From Halobellus captivus (GTDB lineage: Archaea; Halobacteriota; Halobacteria; Halobacteriales; Haloferacaceae): a stretch of DNA of 64,000 nucleotides. Every line of letters starts with the position of its first letter. The first letter of the stretch is position 1. Positions 1 through 7,415 of the stretch are shown piece by piece. Location: positions 62,001-126,000 of the forward strand of contig NZ_RDQE01000008.1 of NCBI RefSeq assembly GCF_003697845.1, in the 5' to 3' direction. The position numbers and the translations under genes were made by a program. Under the pieces are notes generated by a model. It was given only the letters and a program-made list of their open reading frames with translations, was not told where the DNA came from and made no database searches.

Positions 1-2
1 AG

Positions 3-875
3 TGTGACTCCGACGAGATCGTCACCGACGCGGACCAGGAGCTCGTCTGTGAGGACTGCGGGCTGGTCTTGGACGAACAGACGATCGATCGCGGTCCGGA
101 GTGGCGGGCGTTCAACCACTCCGAGCGGCAGTCGAAGTCCCGCGTCGGCGCGCCGATCACGGAGACGATGCACGACAAGGGGCTGACGACGACGATCGAC
201 TGGAAGGACAAGGACGCGTACGGGCGGTCGCTCTCCTCGGAGAAGCGCTCGCAGATGCATCGGCTCCGCAAGTGGCAGGAGCGGATCCGGACGAAGGACG
301 CGGGCGAGCGCAACCTCCAGTTCGCGCTCTCGGAGATCGACCGCATGGCGAGCGCGCTGGGCGTCCCCCGGTCGGTTCGGGAGGTCGCCTCGGTCATCTA
401 TCGACGCGCGCTCTCGGAGGACCTCATCCGCGGCCGCTCGATCGAGGGCGTCTCCACCGCCGCCCTCTACGCCGCCTGCCGACAGGAGGGGATCCCCCGA
501 TCGCTCGACGAGGTCGCGGAGGTGTCCCGGGTACCGCAAAAGGAGATCGGCCGGACGTATCGCTACATCTCCCAGGAGCTCGGATTGGAGCTCAAGCCAG
601 TCGATCCCAAACAGTTCGTCCCGCGGTTCGCCTCCTCGCTCGAACTCAGCGAGGAGGTCCAGTCGAAGGCGACCGAGATCATCGACGTCTCCGCCGAGCA
701 GGGGCTGCTCTCGGGGAAGTCCCCGACGGGGTTCGCCGCCGCCGCCATCTACGCCGCGTCGCTGCTCTGTAACGAGAAGAAGACCCAACGCGAGGTCGCC
801 GACGTCGCCCAGGTCACCGAAGTCACCATCCGTAACCGGTATCAGGAGCAGATCGAGGCCATGGGTTTCCGCTGA
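3..875 (+). CDS. tfb: Transcription initiation factor TFB (TFIIB-like), 5' end missing
   Basis: General transcription factor that bridges TATA-bound TBP and RNA polymerase. The frame is open from the window edge, so the start codon and first zinc ligands lie outside. The visible part begins at a Cys and continues to the second half of the N-terminal zinc ribbon (CEDCGLVL near position 50). The B-reader/B-linker region follows (PEWRAF, then [15 protein letters not shown]), then two cyclin-like repeats, the second starting near [13 protein letters not shown]. It ends with the [11 protein letters not shown] helix-turn-helix that contacts the BRE. Haloarchaea usually carry several TFB paralogues, and the paralogue number cannot be told from sequence alone. 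The next gene starts 74 bp downstream with its own TATA-like box. Confidence 0.95.
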   Translation, partial: CDSDEIVTDADQELVCEDCGLVLDEQTIDRGPEWRAFNHSERQSKSRVGAPITETMHDKGLTTTIDWKDKDAYGRSLSSEKRSQMHRLRKWQERIRTKDAGERNLQFALSEIDRMASALGVPRSVREVASVIYRRALSEDLIRGRSIEGVSTAALYAACRQEGIPRSLDEVAEVSRVPQKEIGRTYRYISQELGLELKPVDPKQFVPRFASSLELSEEVQSKATEIIDVSAEQGLLSGKSPTGFAAAAIYAASLLCNEKKTQREVADVAQVTEVTIRNRYQEQIEAMGFR

Positions 876-949
876 TTCGTCATCGGGCTCGACCACCGAC
901 GACCGGAGGATCGGGTTTTTAATCGCCACCCGGCGTATCGACCGACGAG

Positions 950-1384
950 ATGTACGACGAGATTCTGGTGCCGACCGACGGAAGCCCCGCCTCCGACGCC
1001 GCGATCGAACACGCGATCGACCTCGCGGACCGATACGGAGCCCGCCTCCACGCGCTCTACGTCGTCGACGGCTCCGCGTACTCGACGCTGGAGGCCGGGT
1101 CCGAGATCGTCGTCGACGCGCTGCAGTCGGAGGGCGAGGAGGCGACGAAGCGCGTCGCCGACGCCGCGGCCGACGCGGGCGTCGAGACGACGACGACGGT
1201 GGCGTCGGGAACCGCCTACCGCTCGATCCGCGAGTACGTCGACGAACACGGGATCGACATGATCGTGATGGGCACGCACGGACGGAAGGGGCTCGATCGG
1301 TACCTGCTCGGCAGCGTGACCGAGCGGGTGGTCCGGACCGCGGACGTGCCGGTGTTGACCGTCCGACAGCCGAGCGATGAGTGA
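950..1384 (+). CDS. UspA-family universal stress protein
   Basis: A cytoplasmic single-domain universal stress protein of 144 residues, the usual family length. It starts MYDEILVPTDGS, the typical first beta strand with the nucleotide-contacting Asp10. The ATP-binding signature G-x2-G-x9-G-S is complete at Gly108, Gly111 and Gly121-Ser122, so it is probably an ATP-binding member. The TATA-like stretch GGGTTTTTAATC ends about 28 bp before the ATG, which supports this start. The partner process cannot be named, because haloarchaea carry many UspA paralogues. Confidence 0.93.
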   Translation: MYDEILVPTDGSPASDAAIEHAIDLADRYGARLHALYVVDGSAYSTLEAGSEIVVDALQSEGEEATKRVADAAADAGVETTTTVASGTAYRSIREYVDEHGIDMIVMGTHGRKGLDRYLLGSVTERVVRTADVPVLTVRQPSDE

Positions 1385-1414
1385 ACCGTCTCCCCGGGTC
1401 TCACACGCCTGACT

Positions 1415-3409
1415 ATGCGCGACTGGCTCACACACCGCGTCGTCTCCTCCCCGGACGAGATCGGACTGATCCGCGCGGAGGACGGGGAGGCCTGGACGTA
1501 CGCCGACCTCGATCGACTCGTCTCGGAGACCGCGGGCCGGCTCGTCGCACACGGGATCCGCGAGGGCGACCGACTCGGGGTGCTCACCCCGCCGTACGTC
1601 GGGACGGTCGGGCTCGTCCACGCGACGATGCGCGTCGGCGCGACCTTCGTCCCGCTGGGTGAGGAACTCACCCCGCGCGAGTTGGGCGAGCGGGTCGAGC
1701 GGGCCGACCTCGACGCGGTCGTCTGTTCGGAGTCGACGGAGTCCGACGCGCTCGCGGCGGTCGAGGACGTTCCCGTGCTCTCCGTCGACGAGCCGACCGA
1801 CGCGGCGGTCACGGCCGTCCACGACGCCGATCCCGACCCGGTCGATCCGGGCGAGTGGACGTTCGACGACCCGCTCTGTATCCTCTTCACGTCGGGGACG
1901 ACCGGCGTGCCGAAGCCCGTCCCGCTCACCGCGGGCAACGTCTACTCCTCCGCCGTCGCCTCCGCGTTCCGGCTCGGCGTCGACCCGGACGACCGCTGGC
2001 TCGTCTCGCTCGCGCTCCACCACATGGGCGGGCTCGCCCCGGTGTACCGGTCGGTGCTCTACGGAACGACGCTCGTGCTCCGGGAGGGGTTCGACCCCGG
2101 CGGAACCGCCGACGACATCGACCGGTACGACGTCACCGGCGTCTCGCTCGTCCCGACGATGCTCGAGCGGATGCTCGACCGGCGGGGGACGCTCGCCGAC
2201 ACGCTGCGGGTCGTTCTCCTCGGCGGCGCGCCGGCCCCCGAGGAGCTGATCGAGCGCTGTCGGGACTACTCGATCCCGGTGTATCCGACCTACGGGATGA
2301 CGGAGGCCGCCTCGCAGGTCGCGACCGCCACGCCGAAGGCGACTCGCGACCGTCCCGACACGGTCGGTCGCCCGATCTTCGGCACCGACGTGGTCGTCGT
2401 CGACGAGGAGGGCGACCCGGTCGACGCCGGCCAGACCGGCGAGATCGTCGTCGACGGTCCGACGATAACCCCCGGATACCTCGGACCGGACGCGACCGGC
2501 TCGGAGTTCGGGCCGTACGGCCTCCACACCGGCGACGTCGGAACGCTCGACGAGGACGGCTACCTGTACGTGTTCAACCGGCTCGACGACCGGATCGTCA
2601 CCGGCGGCGAGAACGTCGAGCCCGGCGAGGTGTCGGACGTGTTGGCCGGCCACCCCGCGGTCGACGACGTCGCCGTCGTCGGCCTCGCGGACGACGAGTG
2701 GGGCGAACGCGTCGCGGCGCTCGTCGCGGTCGGCGACCGGACGGACGCGATGCGGAGTCCGACCGAAGACGACGTGGACTCCGTCGACGACGGCGACGAG
2801 ATCGAAACCGACGGGGTGGAGACCGGCGGAGCGGAGAGTGACGAAACGGAGGCCGGCGGCGAGCGCGACGACGACCTCGGAATCGGTCCGGCAGCCGACG
2901 ACGGGGAACGAGAGATCGGTACGGCGGGAGGGAACGAACTCGACGACGCGCTCCTCGAGTTCGCCCGCGACCGTCTCGCCGGCTTCAAGATCCCCAAGAC
3001 TATCGCCTACACCGACGAGCTCCCGCGGACCGTCTCGGGAACGATCGACCGGGACGCCGTCCGGGAGCGGCTGCGCGAGACGGGCCACGACCCGCGAGAC
3101 GGGTTCGGGAGCGCCGGGTTCGAACCCGCCGACCCCGAGCCGGCCGACGGAGATCCCGAGGACGGCGAGAGCGCTGACGTCCAAGGCGCTGACGCCGAGG
3201 ACGGCGACGCCGGCTCCGATCACGACCGACCCGAGCACTCGAACGGGTCGGCGGGCGACGGCGTCGACCCCTGGCGAGCGCGGACCGACCTCACCGCGGA
3301 AGTGCTCGAGGAGAGCCGCGACGACCGGACGGATCCCGTTCGATCGGCGGAGTCCGGAGACGGAGAGAACTCCGGGGGCAGCGAGGACGGAGATACGAAC
3401 TCGGGGTGA
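1415..3409 (+). CDS. Acyl-CoA synthetase, MenE-like (AMP-forming), with acidic insert and tail
   Basis: ANL-superfamily adenylate-forming ligase, probably activating a carboxylic acid to its CoA thioester. The P-loop motif FTSGTTGVPKP (about residue 155), YPTYGMTE and the LHTGDVG signature are present, and the overall pattern resembles o-succinylbenzoate-CoA ligase (MenE, menaquinone pathway). Three oddities are visible. An acidic low-complexity stretch of about 65 residues (roughly 443-507) interrupts the C-terminal domain. The A10 motif reads PRTVSGT, with Thr543 where the catalytic Lys normally sits. About 105 extra acidic residues follow the last conserved segment, giving 664 residues against about 450-500 for MenE. 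No other menaquinone gene is nearby, so the substrate is inferred only from similarity. Confidence 0.85.
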   Translation: MRDWLTHRVVSSPDEIGLIRAEDGEAWTYADLDRLVSETAGRLVAHGIREGDRLGVLTPPYVGTVGLVHATMRVGATFVPLGEELTPRELGERVERADLDAVVCSESTESDALAAVEDVPVLSVDEPTDAAVTAVHDADPDPVDPGEWTFDDPLCILFTSGTTGVPKPVPLTAGNVYSSAVASAFRLGVDPDDRWLVSLALHHMGGLAPVYRSVLYGTTLVLREGFDPGGTADDIDRYDVTGVSLVPTMLERMLDRRGTLADTLRVVLLGGAPAPEELIERCRDYSIPVYPTYGMTEAASQVATATPKATRDRPDTVGRPIFGTDVVVVDEEGDPVDAGQTGEIVVDGPTITPGYLGPDATGSEFGPYGLHTGDVGTLDEDGYLYVFNRLDDRIVTGGENVEPGEVSDVLAGHPAVDDVAVVGLADDEWGERVAALVAVGDRTDAMRSPTEDDVDSVDDGDEIETDGVETGGAESDETEAGGERDDDLGIGPAADDGEREIGTAGGNELDDALLEFARDRLAGFKIPKTIAYTDELPRTVSGTIDRDAVRERLRETGHDPRDGFGSAGFEPADPEPADGDPEDGESADVQGADAEDGDAGSDHDRPEHSNGSAGDGVDPWRARTDLTAEVLEESRDDRTDPVRSAESGDGENSGGSEDGDTNSG

Positions 3410-3488
3410 CCGCCGGCGCTCCGGCGCGTCCATCCGTCGGCGAACCCGTTTTGTCGTGCCGGACCGTAACCGCGTTCCGAGACGACCC

Positions 3489-3731
3489 GTGTACGTGCCC
3501 GACGATCCGCCCGAGGTCTGTCCCGCCTGCGGTGACCGCTACGAGTCGGTCTCGCGACACGCCGACGGGTTCACGGTCAACCTGCTCGAGAACGAGCGCT
3601 ACCGGCGGGTGTGTTTCCACCCGGCGACGACCGCGGCCGGGGAACCCGCGCTCGACTGTTACCACCACGCGCACGCGGAAACGACCGGAGAGGAGAGCGA
3701 CGGTCCCACCGTTCCCGCGGAACGCTCTTGA
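3489..3731 (+). CDS. Small cysteine-containing protein of unknown function
   Basis: About 80 residues if the GTG at 3489 is the start. It begins VYVPDDPPEVCPACGDRYES, with one CPxCG zinc-ribbon half, then a conserved-looking core (FTVNLLENERYRRVCFHP) with a third Cys and several His (CYHHAHAE). This may complete a zinc site. Codon use fits the neighbours, and the frame lies neatly between the ligase (ends 3409) and the macro-domain gene (starts 3755). There is no ATG near the conserved part, so the start is inferred. Function is unknown. Confidence 0.55.
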   Translation: MYVPDDPPEVCPACGDRYESVSRHADGFTVNLLENERYRRVCFHPATTAAGEPALDCYHHAHAETTGEESDGPTVPAERS

Positions 3732-3754
3732 CCGCGGCGACCGATCGCCCGCGC

Positions 3755-4273
3755 ATGGAGTTCACGGTCGTCCAGGGCGACATCGCGGAGCAGTCGGCCG
3801 ACGCGCTGGTGAACGCCGCGGGGACGAGCCTCCGGATGGGTTCGGGCGTCGCCGGCGCGCTCAGACGCGCGGCGAACGGCCCGATAAACGAGGCGGCGAT
3901 GGAGCGAGGCCCCGTCGATCTCGGCGGCGTCACCGTCACCGACGCGTTCGAGTTGGACGCCGAGGTCGTGGTCCACGCGGCGGCGATGCCCCACTACGGG
4001 GACGGCCGCGCGACCGCCGAGAGCGTCCGGGACGCCACCCGGAACGCCCTCGCCGCGGCCGACGAGCGTGGCTGTGGATCGCTCGTCGTCCCCGCGCTGG
4101 GCTGCGGCGTGGCCGGGTTCGACCTCGCTGAGGGTGCGCGGATCATCGCGGAGACGATCCACGAGTACGACCCGGAAAGCCTGCGAGACGTACGCTTCAT
4201 CGCGTACTCGAGCGACGAATACGGGACGATTCGGCGCGTTGCCGACGCGGTTCGCGGTGAAGGTGGGGGCTGA
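3755..4273 (+). CDS. Macro domain protein (ADP-ribose binding/hydrolysis)
   Basis: A stand-alone macro domain of 172 residues starting MEFTVVQGDIAE. Motifs typical of ADP-ribose-binding macro domains are seen: the adenine-site Asp after QG, VNAAGT, the glycine loop MGSGVAGALRRAAN, and VPALGCGVAGFD. Such proteins remove ADP-ribose from proteins or nucleic acids or hydrolyse O-acetyl-ADP-ribose; which applies here cannot be judged. The ATG at 3755 is chosen because the conserved domain begins at once. The gene ends 54 bp before the convergent nucleotidylyltransferase gene. Confidence 0.9.
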   Translation: MEFTVVQGDIAEQSADALVNAAGTSLRMGSGVAGALRRAANGPINEAAMERGPVDLGGVTVTDAFELDAEVVVHAAAMPHYGDGRATAESVRDATRNALAAADERGCGSLVVPALGCGVAGFDLAEGARIIAETIHEYDPESLRDVRFIAYSSDEYGTIRRVADAVRGEGGG

Positions 4274-4327
4274 CGCGGACGCGACGGTTACGTCGACGAC
4301 GTCGATCGCCCGACGACGTCGACCCGC

Positions 4328-5302
4328 CTAGAAGCCCTCGCCGCTCGTGATCGAGGTGTACGCGCCGATCAGCGATCCGGTGAGTTCGACCTCCTCGAGG
4401 GTCGCGTGTTCGTCGACGACGGTGTTCTTTACGTCGCTGTCCGTGATCGTCGCCTCGGGGAAGACGACGGCGCGCTCGAGCGAGCTGTCGGTGACTTCCG
4501 CGCCGTCCATCACGTGAACGACGTCGCCGATCTCGGCGTCCTCGACGGTCGCCCCGTCGTCGACGAGGCTTCCGCCGTCGAGCGCGTACTCGACGGTGTC
4601 GAGGTAGCTCTCGGCGGTGCCGATGTCGAACCACGCGCCGTCGAAGGTGAACGCGTGGACCGGCTCGCGCGACTGGAGCCACTGGAGGAACCAGCCGGGC
4701 TCGTCGGGGTTCTTCCCGTCCTCGAGGTACGTCGCGAGGTCCGGCAGCGTCTCGACGGGGAACGCGTAACACGCGATGGAGACGAGCGTGCTCTTGGGGT
4801 CGTCCGGCTTCTCCTGGAAGTCGATCACCTGATCGCCGTCGAGGTCGACGAGCCCGTACGACTTCGCGCGCTCCAGGGATCCCACGTCGTAGGCGGCGAG
4901 CACCGGCGTTCCCTTCTCCTCGAAGAAGTCGCCGAACTCGGCCAGATCGAAGCTGATCAGGTTGTCGCCGGCGACGACCATCAGGTCGTCGTCGACTCCC
5001 TCCCGGTCGACCAGCTGGGCCAGCGCGCCGACGACGCCGAACTTCTCGTCCTCCTCGACGGTCTCCTCGATGGAGAGGGTCGGCTTCTCGAAGTCGCTAT
5101 CGGCCAGGTACTCGTCGAACGTGTCGGCGAAGCGCTCGTTGGTGGAGACGAACACCTCGTCGACCCGGTCGTCGGCCTCGAGGTCGGCGAAGATCTCGTC
5201 TATCACCGTCCGCTCGCCCACCGGGAGGAACATCTTGGGACGGTCCTTGGTTATCGGCCAGAGCCTCGTCGCGTATCCGCCGGCAAGTACCACTGCTTTC
5301 AT
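4328..5302 (-). CDS. Sugar nucleotidylyltransferase (glucose-1-phosphate thymidylyl/uridylyltransferase-like)
   Basis: Makes NDP-sugars from sugar-1-phosphate and NTP for glycan, S-layer or lipid glycosylation. The 324-residue protein starts MKAVVLAGGYATRLWPIT, the nucleotide-binding G-G-x-x-T-R-L signature, followed by DRPKMFLPVG. It keeps the metal-binding VVAGDN and sugar-binding ..FQEKPDDPKS motifs, and ends in a left-handed beta-helix-like region of hexapeptide character (DDGATVEDAEIGDVVHV). The frame stays open upstream, but this start places the signature at the very N terminus as in the family. The exact nucleotide and sugar cannot be told from sequence, and there are no glycosyltransferase neighbours. 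Confidence 0.9.
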   Translation of the reverse strand: MKAVVLAGGYATRLWPITKDRPKMFLPVGERTVIDEIFADLEADDRVDEVFVSTNERFADTFDEYLADSDFEKPTLSIEETVEEDEKFGVVGALAQLVDREGVDDDLMVVAGDNLISFDLAEFGDFFEEKGTPVLAAYDVGSLERAKSYGLVDLDGDQVIDFQEKPDDPKSTLVSIACYAFPVETLPDLATYLEDGKNPDEPGWFLQWLQSREPVHAFTFDGAWFDIGTAESYLDTVEYALDGGSLVDDGATVEDAEIGDVVHVMDGAEVTDSSLERAVVFPEATITDSDVKNTVVDEHATLEEVELTGSLIGAYTSITSGEGF

Positions 5303-5398
5303 ACGCACACCCTCTATCCCCGTCGTCATACTTCTTGTGCCTGTGTCAACGGCGGGACGCTTCGCCGTCGTTTTCTCCCGTGCCGACGAGCGGGAGAC

Positions 5399-5674
5399 AT
5401 GGAGACGACCCGCCAGCGGATCGCCGAGCGCCTCCGCGAGGAGCCCGCGACGGCGAGCGAGATCGCGGCCGACCTCTCGCTGCCGACGCCGACCGTCTAC
5501 GAGCATCTCGAACACGTCTCTCGGTCGGTCGACGGGGAGGAGTCGTTCCTCGTCTCGCCGCCGACGTGTCGCGACTGCGGGTTCGACGGCTTCGACGACC
5601 CGCTCAACGCCCCCTCGCGGTGTCCGGAGTGTAAATGCGAACGGATCGACGAGCCCGCGTTCGTGATCCGGTGA
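5399..5674 (+). CDS. Small HTH protein with C-terminal zinc ribbon (putative transcriptional regulator)
   Basis: A 91-residue protein. Residues 1-45 form a winged-helix/ArsR-like helix-turn-helix (RQRIAERLREEP, then EIAADLSLPTPTVYEHLEHV). Residues 57-80 form a treble-clef-like zinc site with CRDC and CPEC pairs. This two-part arrangement occurs in a widespread family of small archaeal predicted regulators. The start at METTRQR is chosen because the HTH begins there; the frame is open further upstream but opposite the nucleotidylyltransferase. The target is unknown. Confidence 0.8.
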   Translation: METTRQRIAERLREEPATASEIAADLSLPTPTVYEHLEHVSRSVDGEESFLVSPPTCRDCGFDGFDDPLNAPSRCPECKCERIDEPAFVIR

Positions 5675-5679
5675 TCGGA

Positions 5680-6513
5680 CTAGAAATCAGCGATCTCGTG
5701 GTTGTGATAGCGTAGGAACTCTGTGTCGATCTCGTGATCCGGCCGGGTTTCGAGTGTCGTCCCGTCCACGTTCTGATCGTACGCATGGGCGATTCGACCG
5801 CTCTCTGGATCGATCGAGAGCATCCCGTAATCGAAATCGGCGTGATGGTTAGGGCACACAACGATGAGATTCGAACGAACATCCGGGCCGTCATGCGGGG
5901 ATCCGAGTGGCCGAACGTGGTGTGCCTCGGCATATCGCTCACTGGGCGACTGTCGGCGAACGTCTCCACAGATTTGACATTCGAATCTGTATTCTTCTTT
6001 GAGTCGAGACGAGATCTGCGTGTCACGGATTACTCGAGAGCGACGAGTCTCGACCCGCTTTGGTGGAGAGATATCCGAAGCATGGGAGGATCGATCGACC
6101 CGTTCCTTTGTGTCGTATGTCAGCGTGAATTCAAACACACGACGCCCGTTCCGCCGAACTCGATCGAACTCTAACACCTCAACCCGTCCACGATACTCCC
6201 AGGCGTCACCTCCGGGCGGTTTATAGAAGAAAAATATCGGGAGCGGTGCCGTTTCTGCTTCTGCGAGATATCGATTTCCGGCCGTCAGCTCTTGATCTCC
6301 GCTCTGACCTTCCCCGACATACGTAAATTCGTCTCCACTGAGCTTATCAGCGTAAGGACCATCACCCCGTGCAAACAGCCGGAGATATCGCCTGTCGTCC
6401 GAGTCATAACAGATCTCGATACCTCTCCCTGTCATCCCACGGTCGAAAACCGACTGTAGCCTGTCAGATGTGTATCTCTCACCGACTTCCAAATCGAGAT
6501 CTGAAAGCCTCAC
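5680..6513 (-). CDS. SRA-like/HNH endonuclease, putative type IV (modification-dependent) restriction enzyme
   Basis: A 277-residue two-domain nuclease. Residues 10-130 resemble the SRA-like domain of ScoMcrA-type enzymes (YVGEGQSGDQ, LTAGNRYLAEA, IFFFYKPP, WEYRGRVEV), which read modified DNA. Residues 170-230 are an HNH nuclease with a zinc knuckle: Cys179/Cys182, the His198-His199 pair in AEAHHVRPL, Asn215, and Cys220 with His223/His224 (CPNHHADFD). By family, it should cut methylated or phosphorothioate-modified foreign DNA. No methyltransferase is adjacent, which fits a solitary type IV system. The gene is visibly less GC-rich than its neighbours, suggesting recent acquisition. An ordinary HNH enzyme with an unknown N-terminal domain is the alternative. 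Confidence 0.85.
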   Translation of the reverse strand: MRLSDLDLEVGERYTSDRLQSVFDRGMTGRGIEICYDSDDRRYLRLFARGDGPYADKLSGDEFTYVGEGQSGDQELTAGNRYLAEAETAPLPIFFFYKPPGGDAWEYRGRVEVLEFDRVRRNGRRVFEFTLTYDTKERVDRSSHASDISPPKRVETRRSRVIRDTQISSRLKEEYRFECQICGDVRRQSPSERYAEAHHVRPLGSPHDGPDVRSNLIVVCPNHHADFDYGMLSIDPESGRIAHAYDQNVDGTTLETRPDHEIDTEFLRYHNHEIADF

Positions 6514-6562
6514 GCATCAGTCTCACGCTCACAATAAAAATAGCTGACGTGCGTGTAACGGA

Positions 6563-7240
6563 TTACAGCTGCTCGAGCAGCGTCGCGGCCGCGGCCGACG
6601 ACGAGCCCGGCCCGCGAGCGGTGATCAGGTCGCCGTCGACCGTGACGCTCTCGTCGGCGTCGAGCTCGGCGTCCCAGTCCGCGCCGGCAAGCCGGACCTC
6701 GTCCTCGACCCAGTAGGGGAGCTTCCGTCCGTCGGGCAACACGTCATCGTCGTCGACGATCCCCTCCTCCCACTCGTTGGGGAACCCGGTGACGGAGCGC
6801 CCCTCGACGAGCGGCGTCCCGTCGGCCTCGCGCGTGAAGGATAAGATTCCGACCGCGTGACAGACGACGAGCGCGACGCCGTCGTCGCCGGCGACCGCGT
6901 CGAGAAGCAGTTGGCGGGCGTGTCGGTCCTGGTTCACGTCCCACACCGTCCCGTGGCCGCCGGGGAACACGACCGCGTCGTGGTCGGCGGCGTCGACCGC
7001 CGCGATCGGTTCCGGGTCGTTCAGTCGGGGATGAGTCTCGTCGATCTCGCGGTACTCCTCGACGACCGCCTCGCCGCCGGCGGCGTCCGGCTCCAGTGAC
7101 CGCTCGTCGACGACCGGCGGCGAGCCGGACGGCGTCGCGACCGTCACGTCGATGCCCTCGCTCTCGAGGGTCGTCAGCGGCTCGAGACACTCCTCGGCCC
7201 AGTACCCCTCCTCGCTCACGACGAACAGCGCGCGTGTCAT
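6563..7240 (-). CDS. DJ-1/PfpI (class I glutamine amidotransferase-like) protein, Hsp31-type
   Basis: A 225-residue cytosolic protein of the DJ-1/PfpI superfamily. The nucleophile elbow is AVVFPGGHGTVWDV (about 89-102) with VVCHAVG, giving a Cys127-His128 pair, and an acidic residue near SEEGYW (10-14) completes the usual site. The longer C-terminal cap (ADGTPLVEGRSVTGFPNEWE) points to the Hsp31/glyoxalase III-like branch rather than to short DJ-1. Family roles are protein or glyoxal damage repair, chaperone or peptidase activity. It is divergently transcribed from the copper ATPase gene, 175 bp apart. Confidence 0.88.
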   Translation of the reverse strand: MTRALFVVSEEGYWAEECLEPLTTLESEGIDVTVATPSGSPPVVDERSLEPDAAGGEAVVEEYREIDETHPRLNDPEPIAAVDAADHDAVVFPGGHGTVWDVNQDRHARQLLLDAVAGDDGVALVVCHAVGILSFTREADGTPLVEGRSVTGFPNEWEEGIVDDDDVLPDGRKLPYWVEDEVRLAGADWDAELDADESVTVDGDLITARGPGSSSAAAATLLEQL

Positions 7241-7338
7241 GGGTGCCCCGTCGTTCGGCCCGCCGACTGAAAAGGCGTCCGTGCCCGGCAGCGGCGAGGG
7301 CGGCCGAGTGACTTATGTCGTGACGCGGCCGATTTGTA

Positions 7339-7376
7339 TTCGAAACTTTCGTCCCGTAATATCCGAACTTTCGAAA
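7339..7376 (+). promoter_or_regulatory. Repeated CGAA-CTTTCG motif in the copA promoter
   Basis: Two near-identical motifs, CGAAACTTTCG at 7341-7351 and CGAACTTTCG at 7364-7373, flank the TATA-like GTAATATCC (about 7357-7364). The second is embedded in the perfect palindrome CTTTCGAAAG (7369-7378). The spacing on either side of the TATA suggests an operator for a metal-responsive regulator of the ATPase gene. This is inference from position and symmetry only. Confidence 0.5.
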
Positions 7377-7415
7377 GGGAAACACCACTGAATGGGGAGC
7401 CCGTATGAACGAACG

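Noticed and set aside
3100-3135. tRNA T-loop-like GGGTTCGAACCC
   Set aside because: It lies inside the reading frame of the acyl-CoA ligase and no cloverleaf can be built around it.
842-3433. Open frame of about 860 codons on the minus strand
   Set aside because: It is antisense to the MenE-like ligase and UspA, is rich in Arg/Val/Asp repeats and has no domain; it results from high-GC codon use.
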